A DNA stretch of 28,144 bases from DP-36 sp036004365 (GTDB taxonomy: Bacteria > Desulfobacterota > Binatia > UBA9968). A program made the position numbers and the translations under genes. The notes below the pieces were generated by a model. It was not told the origin of the DNA and ran no database searches. It was given only the letters and a program-made list of their open reading frames with translations. Of the stretch, positions 8,160 to 14,906 are shown one piece after another (the first letter of the stretch is position 1; each line of letters opens with the position of its first letter). The DNA lies in contig DASYRN010000018.1 in the NCBI GenBank assembly GCA_036004365.1, forward strand, positions 1 to 28,144. The letters are read 5' to 3'.

Positions 8160-8387
8160 TTATCTAAGATCATTGCTGTCCAAATTAACTCCAAGCTTCC
8201 TCATGGGGCATCAGTTATAGTCTTGGAACCTTTGCAGTCTTTCAAAACGAAGTCAGTGAACCCACTCTTCACGGAACTTCGAGAAAGCCGTTTGGACAAG
8301 AATGACATAAAATATCTATGGAGAAAATGTTTTCCCGACTATAAACGGCGGCTGGGAGGGATTCAAGGATACAGGAGATTCATGCGT
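8160..8387. other. Intergenic region between TRAP permease end and ccmA start
   Basis: This 228-bp gap separates the end of the TRAP permease gene from the ccm operon on the same strand, so it should carry the ccm promoter or the TRAP terminator. On the minus strand there is a TTGAAA at about 8252-8257 and a CTATAA near 8216-8221. Their spacing of about 19 or more is long, so I do not call a promoter. No GC-rich stem with a T run is visible. Nothing in it looks like a gene. Confidence 0.4.
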
Positions 8388-10487
8388 CTAGGAGGGCCTA
8401 TTCGGGCTGAGCGAATGTCTTTGCATTGGCGAAAGCTTCTGAAGAAATAACGCTGTAGCAAACAAACCAAACCCGACGAGGTCCTGCAGCCATCCGGGAT
8501 AAACCAGAATGAGACCTGACGTGACAAGCATGGCCTGTTCCAGACGGCTAGTTTTTCTGATGAGCCAGCCCGTCAAGCCAGCGGCGAGGGCGGCTAAACC
8601 CACCATCGCGGTAACTGAGGTCCACATGATGTTGCCCCAAGATCCTTTAAGTAAAAGTCCGATACCTTCAGGGTTAAGGGTGAACATGAAAGGTACGAGG
8701 AAGGCGGGCAGGGTATATTTCCACGCCATCATGGTGGTCTTATAAGGATTGCCTCCCGTGATGGCAGCGGCGGCGAAAGGGGAGAGCGCTGTAGGGGGTG
8801 AGACCTCAGAAAGGACTGCGTAATAGAAGATAAACATGTGGGCGGCGAAGTCGGGAACGCCGAGCAGTATCAGCGCCGGCGCCGCGATCACTGCGCAGAT
8901 GATGTAACTCGCTGTCACCGGCACCGCGAGCCCCACGGTCCACACGATGAGGCAAGTGAGCAGCGCGGTCAGGAGCAGCTTTGTGTCGTGTAACAGCGCG
9001 GGCGTCGGCGGCACGCCCAGCATAGCGAGCGCGTCCACGATCGCGCTGCTGCCGCCGTCGGCGTATTGGATCACGATCGCGCTGAACCGCAGCCCCAGTC
9101 CGGTGAGCGAAACCACGCCGACGATCAATCCCGCGGCCGCACAGGTCGCCGCGACGTTGAGCACGCCGACCGACCCGGCTTCGAGAGCCTTCACCAGCTT
9201 CGACTGCAGGAGATGGCGCCAGACCGGCCCCTTGCCGCGAAATAGGTCGTACGAAATTAGGGCGCAATCGGGATGCAAGAAGCTCACCACGAACGCGGTC
9301 ACGGTGGCCCAGAAAACCGAAAGCACCGGAGAGAAACCGATGAGCATGAAGACGATGATCGCGACGAGGGACAGGAAGTGGAACCAGAACTGCTTCGTGA
9401 TACTCCACAGCGTCTGTCCGCGGTCGAACGGGATGTCGCGCACGCCGAACTTGCGCCCGTCGAGCTCGACCATCAGCAACAGCGCGAAGTAGTACAGACA
9501 GGTCGGGATCGTCGCCATCAATATCACGTCGAGGTACGAGATCTTGAGGAACTCGGCGATCAGGAACGCCGCGGCGCCCAGCACCGGCGGTGAAATGATC
9601 GCGCCGAGCCCGCCGGCCGCGAGCAGGCCGCCGGCCGCGTCCTTGCCGTAGCCCGCTTTCGCCAGCATGGGATGGGCCACCGAACCCAAGGTCACGGTGG
9701 TCGCAACGCCGCTTCCGGAAGGACCGCCCAGCAGGAAGGATGCGAGCACGATGGTGCGCCCGGCGCCGGTGGGCTTGCCACCCATCGCGGCGAACGAGAA
9801 ATCAATGAAAAACTTTCCCGCCCCCGAGTACTGCAGGAAGGCGCCGTAAATCGTGAACAGAATGATAAGCGAGGATGAGACGTCCACCGCGACGCCGAAA
9901 ATGCCTTCCAGCGTCATGTACATGTGCCCGGTCAGGCGCGAGAGATCGTAACCGCGGTGTGTCCACGGGGCGGGCAGGTACGGCCCCGCCATCGCATACG
10001 CGAGAAACGCCATGCATATCGCGGGCATGATCCAGCCGGTCGTGCGTCGGGCGGCTTCGAGCACCAGCACGACGAGGAGCACGCCGAACACCATGTCCCA
10101 GCGGTTCGGAATGGCGTTGCGATCGGTGAAGTCGTCGCCGCCGGCGAGCCCGTAGCCGATCACCACCAGGCTGACCGCGACGCCGATCCAGTCCCACCAG
10201 CAGACCCGGTGGCGGAAACGGCTGGCGAAAGGGAACAGCAGGAAAGTGAGAAATAGCACGAAGGCGACGTGGATCATGCGCAGCTGCTGTGTAGGTACGA
10301 TCTCGTACGCCGCGTAGAGGTGGAAGACCGACATCGTCACCGCGAGCGCGCTGACGAAGACGCCGAGCCGGCCGGTAAGCCGATTCTGCGCGCCTTCCTC
10401 CGCTTCGATGTACTGCTCGGCCTTCTCCAGCGCCTCTTCGCTGACGGCGACATCGTCAGCGGCGGGCTTGTCGGGCTGCTCTGCCAT
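8388..10487 (-). CDS. TRAP transporter fused permease (4TM-12TM, TAXI-type)
   Basis: A 699-residue fusion of the small (DctQ-like) and large (DctM-like) TRAP permease subunits, the form usually paired with TAXI binding proteins. A charged N-terminal tail (about 1-35) is followed by a four-helix part and then the long twelve-helix part. The latter contains the family stretch GGPSGSGVATTVTLGSVAHPM and a second AAAGLIVGVVSLTGLGL half-repeat. The partner binding protein is directly upstream. The start at 10487 has a strong G-run ribosome site (GGGGGGAAT before ATG). Codons are extremely G+C rich up to about residue 540, and near the ordinary level of the window after that. The substrate is unknown. 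Uptake is driven by an ion gradient, not ATP. Confidence 0.92.
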   Translation of the reverse strand: MAEQPDKPAADDVAVSEEALEKAEQYIEAEEGAQNRLTGRLGVFVSALAVTMSVFHLYAAYEIVPTQQLRMIHVAFVLFLTFLLFPFASRFRHRVCWWDWIGVAVSLVVIGYGLAGGDDFTDRNAIPNRWDMVFGVLLVVLVLEAARRTTGWIMPAICMAFLAYAMAGPYLPAPWTHRGYDLSRLTGHMYMTLEGIFGVAVDVSSSLIILFTIYGAFLQYSGAGKFFIDFSFAAMGGKPTGAGRTIVLASFLLGGPSGSGVATTVTLGSVAHPMLAKAGYGKDAAGGLLAAGGLGAIISPPVLGAAAFLIAEFLKISYLDVILMATIPTCLYYFALLLMVELDGRKFGVRDIPFDRGQTLWSITKQFWFHFLSLVAIIVFMLIGFSPVLSVFWATVTAFVVSFLHPDCALISYDLFRGKGPVWRHLLQSKLVKALEAGSVGVLNVAATCAAAGLIVGVVSLTGLGLRFSAIVIQYADGGSSAIVDALAMLGVPPTPALLHDTKLLLTALLTCLIVWTVGLAVPVTASYIICAVIAAPALILLGVPDFAAHMFIFYYAVLSEVSPPTALSPFAAAAITGGNPYKTTMMAWKYTLPAFLVPFMFTLNPEGIGLLLKGSWGNIMWTSVTAMVGLAALAAGLTGWLIRKTSRLEQAMLVTSGLILVYPGWLQDLVGFGLFATALFLQKLSPMQRHSLSPNRPS

Positions 10488-10511
10488 ATTCCCCCCGCCG
10501 GTAACGGCTAC

Positions 10512-10544
10512 AAAAAAGCCCCGCCGGAGTGGCCGGGCGGGGCT
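10512..10544 (-). terminator. Intrinsic terminator/attenuator between TAXI binding protein and permease
   Basis: On the minus strand a perfect 9-bp stem AGCCCCGCC/GGCGGGGCT (arms 10544-10536 and 10525-10517, loop of 10) is followed directly by TTTTT. It lies 23 bp after the binding-protein stop and 24 bp before the permease start. It should stop part of the transcripts and so give more binding protein than permease. Confidence 0.85.
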
Positions 10545-10566
10545 CGCATGCGGGCGCGCTCCGGGT

Positions 10567-11526
10567 TTACTTCAACTGTATGCCCTTCTCGGCGAAGTAC
10601 CTCGCCGCGCCAGGATGATACGGAATCACCGCGGCCGCGTTGGTCTGATTCTTGAAATCAAAACTTTCCGATTCCTTGTGCACGCGCACCATGTCTTCCT
10701 TCTTCTCGAACATTGTCTTCACGATGTTATAGGCGACTTGATCCGGCAGCTTCGCGCTGGCCACCAGTACGTTCCACACCGTGGCGACCTGATTGGCGGC
10801 GTCCTGACCGGGATAGGACTTGGCAGGAATCACGTCCCGCACGTAGAGCGGTCCAAACTTCTTGTTCATCGCCTCGACCACGTCGGCATGATCTACCAGC
10901 TTGATCTTCACGCCCGGGGACGCGGCGAAGTCGGTAACCGACGAGGTCGGGATTCCCCCGACCCAGAAGAAGGCATCGATCTTGCGGTCCTTGAGCGCGT
11001 TGGCCGACTCCTGCGGCGTCAGGCGCTCGCGCCGGACGTCCTTCTCGGGATTCAAGCCCGCCGCCTCCAGCACGCGAAACGCCATCACTTCGGTTGCGCT
11101 GCGCGGCGCGCCAGTCGAAACCCGCCGCCCCTTCAAGTCGGCGACCTTGTTGATGCCCAGACCTTCCATGGACACGACGTGCATGCGGTTCGGGTAGAGC
11201 ACCATCAACGCGCGCACGCCGACCGGCCTTTCCTTGAATTTGTCCTGTCCCTTGTAGGCGTCCCAGCTCGCATCGGCCATCGACAGCGCCACGTCGGCCT
11301 TGCCGGTATGGATGAACTCGAGGTTCGCCACCGAGCCGGCGGTGGATTCGGCGGTCGCGACGAGCCCCGGCACGCTCTTGGTGAGAAGGTTCGCCATGCC
11401 GCCGCCCATGGGGTAGTACACCCCGCCCGTCGGCCCGGTCGCGATCGAAATCGTGATTTTCTCCTGCGCTGCAGCGGGCAGCGCAAACGCGCAAATAGCG
11501 ATGAGGCCCAGTAAGAAGTTGCCCAT
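10567..11526 (-). CDS. TAXI-family TRAP transporter solute-binding protein
   Basis: A 319-residue periplasmic receptor of the TAXI (TRAP-associated extracytoplasmic immunogenic) family. Residues 1-21 are a signal peptide (MGNFLLGLIAICAFALPAAAQ). The mature start carries the family pattern TISIATGPTGGVYYPMGGGMANLL, and the domain contains the usual AFFWVGGIPTSSV segment. The frame is open 37 codons further upstream, but the ATG at 11526 is preceded by a good AGGAGGG ribosome site at ideal spacing and gives the signal peptide. It is followed by a terminator and then the cognate permease. Known TAXI ligands include glutamate-like and other organic acids, and the ligand here is not predictable. 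G+C is higher than in the flanking genes. Confidence 0.92.
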   Translation of the reverse strand: MGNFLLGLIAICAFALPAAAQEKITISIATGPTGGVYYPMGGGMANLLTKSVPGLVATAESTAGSVANLEFIHTGKADVALSMADASWDAYKGQDKFKERPVGVRALMVLYPNRMHVVSMEGLGINKVADLKGRRVSTGAPRSATEVMAFRVLEAAGLNPEKDVRRERLTPQESANALKDRKIDAFFWVGGIPTSSVTDFAASPGVKIKLVDHADVVEAMNKKFGPLYVRDVIPAKSYPGQDAANQVATVWNVLVASAKLPDQVAYNIVKTMFEKKEDMVRVHKESESFDFKNQTNAAAVIPYHPGAARYFAEKGIQLK

Positions 11527-11652
11527 GTTCCCTCCTATTGGCAATGACAGGAATGTACTTTTTTGGGGTTGGCTGCAGTGAACTTGGAGTGGCGTGCCCG
11601 CTTCCTCGCGCGAGCGCGGTTGGAGAACTCGCAGCATCTAGCTAACCATCCC

Positions 11653-11672
11653 AACACGGTTTTCCGTGTTTT
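11653..11672 (+). terminator. Short hairpin with T tail in divergent region
   Basis: A perfect 7-bp stem AACACGG/CCGTGTT with a TTTT loop is followed by two more T residues on the plus strand. It is nearly symmetrical. It could end leftover transcription or be part of an operator between the divergent promoters. The short T run makes a terminator call uncertain. Confidence 0.35.
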
Positions 11673-11736
11673 GAAGACGCCGAGTATCCGATAAACCAGC
11701 TATTATGTCAAACTTGTCTAGCACTACAAATGGATG

Positions 11737-11766
11737 TTGACAATTCAAAGCACGGTCTCTTATCTT
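11737..11766 (+). promoter_or_regulatory. Putative sigma70-type promoter of the MscS-like gene
   Basis: A perfect TTGACA (-35) at 11737-11742 is followed after 18 bases by TATCTT (-10, four of six consensus positions) at 11761-11766. A start site near 11773 would leave a leader of about 33 bases before the ATG at 11806, which has an AGGGAGG ribosome site. Position, strand and strength all fit. Confidence 0.6.
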
Positions 11767-11805
11767 AGCTTGCAAACGAGAAGTCTTGTTTAAAGGGAGG
11801 TCCTT

Positions 11806-12504
11806 ATGGGTGTGGTAGCGACCGTTACCGGAGCGTGGAACGCCTTTGCGACTAAGTTAGGCGCTTTTCTGCCGGGGTTCTTTGCTGCTCTCATCATCCT
11901 CGTTGTCGGGTGGATGGGCTGCAACATCGCCAAGCGGATCGCCGTTCGCCTTCTGAAACTCTGTCAGTTTGACAGTCTGGCGGATCGAGCGGGGATCCGA
12001 GGGGTATTAGAGCGCGGTGGAGTCAAGCAAAGCCCTACGGAAATCTTGGCGTTGCTGATTTTTTGGTTTCTCTTTCTGATCGTTCTCGTCGCCACGCTGG
12101 ATACCTTGGGTCTTCCCGGCGTGACGGAGACGCTGAATGCTATTTTTCTCTACATACCGAAGGTCGTGGCCGCGATCATTGTCCTCATTCTCGGGCTCTA
12201 CTTCGCCAATTTTCTCGAAACCGTTACCCGGACCTCGTGCGTCAATGCCGGGCTGAGAAATTCTGACGCTATCGGCCGAGTGGCTTATTACTCGACCGTC
12301 GTTTTTGTCATCGCGGCCATTTTACAGATCCTTGATATAGCTGCCGAGATTGTTATGTGGGCGTTTGTTTCGATATTCGGAGCGATCTGCCTCGCCCTGG
12401 CTCTCGCCTTCGGTTTGGGAGGACGAAACGTGGCCGGCCGGTATCTTGAAAAATGGTTGGAGGAAGAGCAGAGAGACAAAGAGCGCCGAAGCGACTTGCC
12501 TTGA
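11806..12504 (+). CDS. Small MscS-like membrane protein (conserved TM-helix repeat)
   Basis: A 232-residue polytopic protein that resembles only the membrane part of mechanosensitive-channel-like proteins. Hydrophobic segments are at about 19-42, 80-103, 113-138 and 160-205. The repeated motif (FLPGFFAALIILVVGWMGCNIAKR, then YIPKVVAAIIVLILGLYFANFL) is the conserved TM-helix repeat. The C-terminal membrane segment ends in AFGLGGRNVAGRYLEKW, like the pore-proximal helix end of MscS relatives. The soluble beta domain that follows in true MscS is absent, and the chain stops in a short charged tail. It may be a pore subunit or a membrane scaffold, and function is not established. It has a strong AGGGAGGTCCTT ribosome site and its own promoter, 67 bp before icd. 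Confidence 0.75.
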   Translation: MGVVATVTGAWNAFATKLGAFLPGFFAALIILVVGWMGCNIAKRIAVRLLKLCQFDSLADRAGIRGVLERGGVKQSPTEILALLIFWFLFLIVLVATLDTLGLPGVTETLNAIFLYIPKVVAAIIVLILGLYFANFLETVTRTSCVNAGLRNSDAIGRVAYYSTVVFVIAAILQILDIAAEIVMWAFVSIFGAICLALALAFGLGGRNVAGRYLEKWLEEEQRDKERRSDLP

Positions 12505-12571
12505 CTGATTGTCGTGAATCAGCTAGAAAAAAATTTTATTTAGCAATCACCGTGCGGCAACAGGAGGTCCG

Positions 12572-13780
12572 ATGGCAGATCGGGAAGCGATCCGAAAAGC
12601 TCAAGAGCATTTCGGCAAGGTCTTTGAAGAGCAATTGGACCGGGTCGAGCGGTTAAAGCGAGAGGAGCCCTGGCAGGATTTTTCCAAGATCAAGCCCATC
12701 GTCATCGGTATCCTCGGGGGTGACGGCATCGGTCCGACCATTTCGGCCGAGGCTCAGCGCATCCTCGAGCGCTTGCTCAAGCCGCAGGTGGACGCTGGCA
12801 AGGTGCAGTTCCGAGTCATCGACGGGCTGACGATTGAAAATCGCGCTCGGCATATGAAATCCATCCCCGACGACGTGCTGGCTGAGATCAAACAATCTCA
12901 TGTGACCTTGAAGGGGCCGACGCATACTCCGGAACAGGGAGACGGATGGCCGAACATCGAGAGCGCCAACGTGGCCATGCGAAAGGTATTCGATCTCTTC
13001 GCCAACGTGCGGCCTGTGCGCATCCCTCAAGAAAAGATCGATTGGGTCTTTTTCCGGGAGAACACCGAAGACCTCTACGCTGTAGGAAGTCAAGGCCTCA
13101 ACGTCACCGAGGACCTGGCCATAGATCTGAGGGTCATCACCACCCAGGGCTCGCAGCGCATCATTGAAGCGGCGTTCGAGCACGCTAAGCGAACAGGACG
13201 CTCTCGAGTCACGGCTGTGACCAAGGCCAATATCGTGAAGACCACCGAGGGCAAGTTTCTCAATCTGTTTAAAAAGATAGCGGAGCGCTATCCCGGCATC
13301 GAAACGGATGCGTGGTACATCGATATCATGACCGCCAAGCTTTTGGACAAGGCCCGCCGCAGCGATTTCCAGGTGCTGGTGATGCCGAACATGTGGGGCG
13401 ACATCCTGACGGACGAGGCCGCTCAGATTCAAGGCGGTGTGGGCACTGCAGGCAGCGCCAACATCGGCAAACGGCATGCGATGTTCGAGGCAATTCACGG
13501 CAGCGCTCCGCGCATGGTAGCCGAGGGACGGGCCCAGTATGCCGATCCGAGCTCCATGATCCGTGCCGGAGCTTTGCTGATGGAGCACATCGGCTTCCCT
13601 GATTTAGGACGGCGGCTGGACCGGGCTCTGGACGTCGCCGGTCAGTATGAGCGGAAGGTGGTTCTCACGGGCCGAAGCAACGGCGCTACGGCGAAGGAAC
13701 TTGGAAACTACATACTGGACACGGTCGCTGACGCTAATCTGGATAAGCGCTGGGAAGCTTACGTTCAGGGAAAGAAATAA
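12572..13780 (+). CDS. icd: Isocitrate dehydrogenase (isocitrate/isopropylmalate dehydrogenase family)
   Basis: A 402-residue decarboxylating beta-hydroxyacid dehydrogenase that converts isocitrate to 2-oxoglutarate. The GILGGDGIGP start is at 47-55. The substrate pocket SANVAMRK is at 131-138, with S131 and N133 as in isocitrate-specific enzymes. ENTEDLYAV is at 163-171, and the metal-binding MWGDILTDEAAQI follows later. The cofactor loop (EAIHGSAPRMVAEG) carries neither the Lys-Tyr of NADP enzymes nor the Asp-Ile of classical NAD enzymes, so cofactor choice is open. The roughly 40-residue N-terminal extension is longer than in E. coli. A good AACAGGAGG ribosome site precedes the ATG. The neighbouring mdh and sucCD support a TCA role over leucine or homoisocitrate metabolism. 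Confidence 0.88.
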   Translation: MADREAIRKAQEHFGKVFEEQLDRVERLKREEPWQDFSKIKPIVIGILGGDGIGPTISAEAQRILERLLKPQVDAGKVQFRVIDGLTIENRARHMKSIPDDVLAEIKQSHVTLKGPTHTPEQGDGWPNIESANVAMRKVFDLFANVRPVRIPQEKIDWVFFRENTEDLYAVGSQGLNVTEDLAIDLRVITTQGSQRIIEAAFEHAKRTGRSRVTAVTKANIVKTTEGKFLNLFKKIAERYPGIETDAWYIDIMTAKLLDKARRSDFQVLVMPNMWGDILTDEAAQIQGGVGTAGSANIGKRHAMFEAIHGSAPRMVAEGRAQYADPSSMIRAGALLMEHIGFPDLGRRLDRALDVAGQYERKVVLTGRSNGATAKELGNYILDTVADANLDKRWEAYVQGKK

Positions 13781-13796
13781 CTTGGAAGCGTCGGCG

Positions 13797-13860
13797 TTCA
13801 GCAGTCAGCGGTCAGGAAATCCAAGAAAACTATACCTGATAGCTGAAAGCTGATCGCTGA
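13797..13860. repeat. Inverted TCAGC/GCTGA intergenic repeat between icd and mdh
   Basis: The left arm (13797-13817) reads TTCAGCAGTCAGCGGTCAGG and the right arm (13835-13860) is a run of GCTGA units: CCTGATAGCTGAAAGCTGA and on. The arms form an imperfect inverted repeat around an AT-rich centre. Simple TCAGC/GCTGA palindromes of this kind are common interspersed elements in several bacterial lineages. It ends 20 bp before mdh, whose ribosome site (GTAGAGGAGAG) lies just beyond it. Confidence 0.6.
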
Positions 13861-13880
13861 GAGGGATGTAGAGGAGAGAT

Positions 13881-14825
13881 ATGGCTCGGAAGAAGATTGC
13901 ATTAATCGGTGGGGGAAATATAGGTGGATCCATGGCCCATCTCTGCCTGCTGAAAGGCTTGGGCGACGTGGTTCTGTACGACGTCATCGAGGGTCTGCCG
14001 CAGGGAAAGACGCTCGACCTGTCGCATGCCGGGCCGATCGAAGGCTTTGATGGAAAGGTTATCGGTACAAATAGATATGAAGATATTGAAGGCGCCGATG
14101 TTTGTATCGTCACTGCAGGCATCGCCCGTAAGCCGGGTATGAGCCGGGACGACTTGGTTGGAACCAACGCGAAGATCATAAGCTCAGTTTCGGAAGGTAT
14201 AAAAAAGCATGCGCCTAATAGCTTCGTCATTGTCGTCACCAACCCGCTGGATGCCATGGTGACATTAACGAAGCGGGTCACGGGGTTTCCAAAAAATCGT
14301 GTGGTCGGTCAATCCGGCATCCTGGACTCCTCGCGTTACCGTTCTTTTATCGCGCACGAGCTTAACGTTTCGGTGAATAGCGTTGCGGCTATGGTCTTGG
14401 GCGGTCACGGTGACGACATGGTTCCGGTCCGCAGCACCTGTCTCGTCGGCGGAGTGCCGGTCGAGAAGCTCATTCCGGCGAAGCGTCTCGATGAAATCGA
14501 AGCCCGGGTACGCAACGCGGGTGGTGAAGTGGTTGCGTTGTTGAAGACGGGATCTGCCTATTTTTCACCGGCATCGGCGGCGATTCGGATGACCGAGGCT
14601 TATCTCTTTGACAAGAAAGAAATCTTGCCTTGCGCGGCGTTGCTGGAGGGTGAATACGGAGTTAAGGGTTACTATTTTTGCGTTCCCGTTGTGATAGGCG
14701 GCGGAGGTGTCGAGAAAATTATCGACATCAATCTCAGTGCTAGCGACAAGAAAGCATTTGACGAATCGCTCAATCATGTCAAAGACATCGTCCAGGCGAT
14801 GGACAGAATTCTAAACGCATCGTAG
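13881..14825 (+). CDS. mdh: Malate dehydrogenase (LDH-like type)
   Basis: A 314-residue NAD-dependent malate dehydrogenase of the lactate-dehydrogenase-like group, which interconverts malate and oxaloacetate. It has the Rossmann motif IGGGNIGG (9-16) and the acidic D34 at the end of the second strand, which selects NAD over NADP. The mobile loop reads GIARKPGMSRDDL with R83 and R89. D149 and R153 lie in GILDSSRY, and the proton-relay histidine is H176 (GGHGDDM). Arginine at the 83 position in place of glutamine marks malate over lactate specificity. The ATG at 13881 has a GAGGAGAG ribosome site. An intrinsic terminator follows within 25 bp of the stop. Confidence 0.94.
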   Translation: MARKKIALIGGGNIGGSMAHLCLLKGLGDVVLYDVIEGLPQGKTLDLSHAGPIEGFDGKVIGTNRYEDIEGADVCIVTAGIARKPGMSRDDLVGTNAKIISSVSEGIKKHAPNSFVIVVTNPLDAMVTLTKRVTGFPKNRVVGQSGILDSSRYRSFIAHELNVSVNSVAAMVLGGHGDDMVPVRSTCLVGGVPVEKLIPAKRLDEIEARVRNAGGEVVALLKTGSAYFSPASAAIRMTEAYLFDKKEILPCAALLEGEYGVKGYYFCVPVVIGGGGVEKIIDINLSASDKKAFDESLNHVKDIVQAMDRILNAS

Positions 14826-14847
14826 TTGTTGCTTGTCGCGTTGCTTG

Positions 14848-14890
14848 AGACCCTGAGGCTTGTATATTAGTCTTAGGGTCTTGTTTTATT
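14848..14890 (+). terminator. Intrinsic terminator after mdh
   Basis: A 10-bp stem AGACCCTGAG/CTTAGGGTCT (14848-14857 with 14872-14881, one G-U pair) has a 14-base loop and is followed by TGTTTTATT. It lies between mdh and sucC, so the TCA genes form at least two transcripts unless readthrough is allowed. Confidence 0.75.
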
Positions 14891-14906
14891 AACGGCAGCG
14901 TTTTTC

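Larger units (their letters stand above)
11527..11805. other. Divergent intergenic region (279 bp)
   Basis: This region separates the leftward TRAP operon from the rightward MscS-like gene. The part next to the TRAP gene, up to about 11640, is still G+C rich. The rest is AT rich and holds a small hairpin (11653-11672) and a good sigma70-type promoter (11737-11766). The leader of the binding-protein gene contains its AGGAGGG ribosome site but no promoter I can defend. No small gene is evident. Confidence 0.5.

Noticed and set aside
8121..8450. 109-codon plus-strand frame across the ccmA start and TRAP end
   Set aside because: It overlaps two supported genes at its ends and has no ribosome site or family match. 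The central 228 bp could be coding, but base use gives no support.
8806..9408. Long alternative minus-strand frame inside the TRAP permease
   Set aside because: It is a product of high G+C at third positions. The membrane-protein frame has clear family motifs, and the other gives an arginine-rich chain.
10408..11514. 368-codon plus-strand frame opposite the TAXI receptor gene
   Set aside because: It is antisense to a clear gene in a G+C-rich segment where stop codons are rare, has no family features, and its protein is arginine- and histidine-rich, as in shadow frames.
12505..12522. CTGATT/AATCAG hairpin between the MscS-like gene and icd
   Set aside because: The stem is 6 bp, AT rich and followed by CTAG and A residues, not directly by T residues, so I do not call it a terminator.
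12653..13588. 311-codon minus-strand frame opposite icd
   Set aside because: It mirrors codon bias of icd, has no ribosome site or recognisable domain, and lies fully inside a well supported gene.
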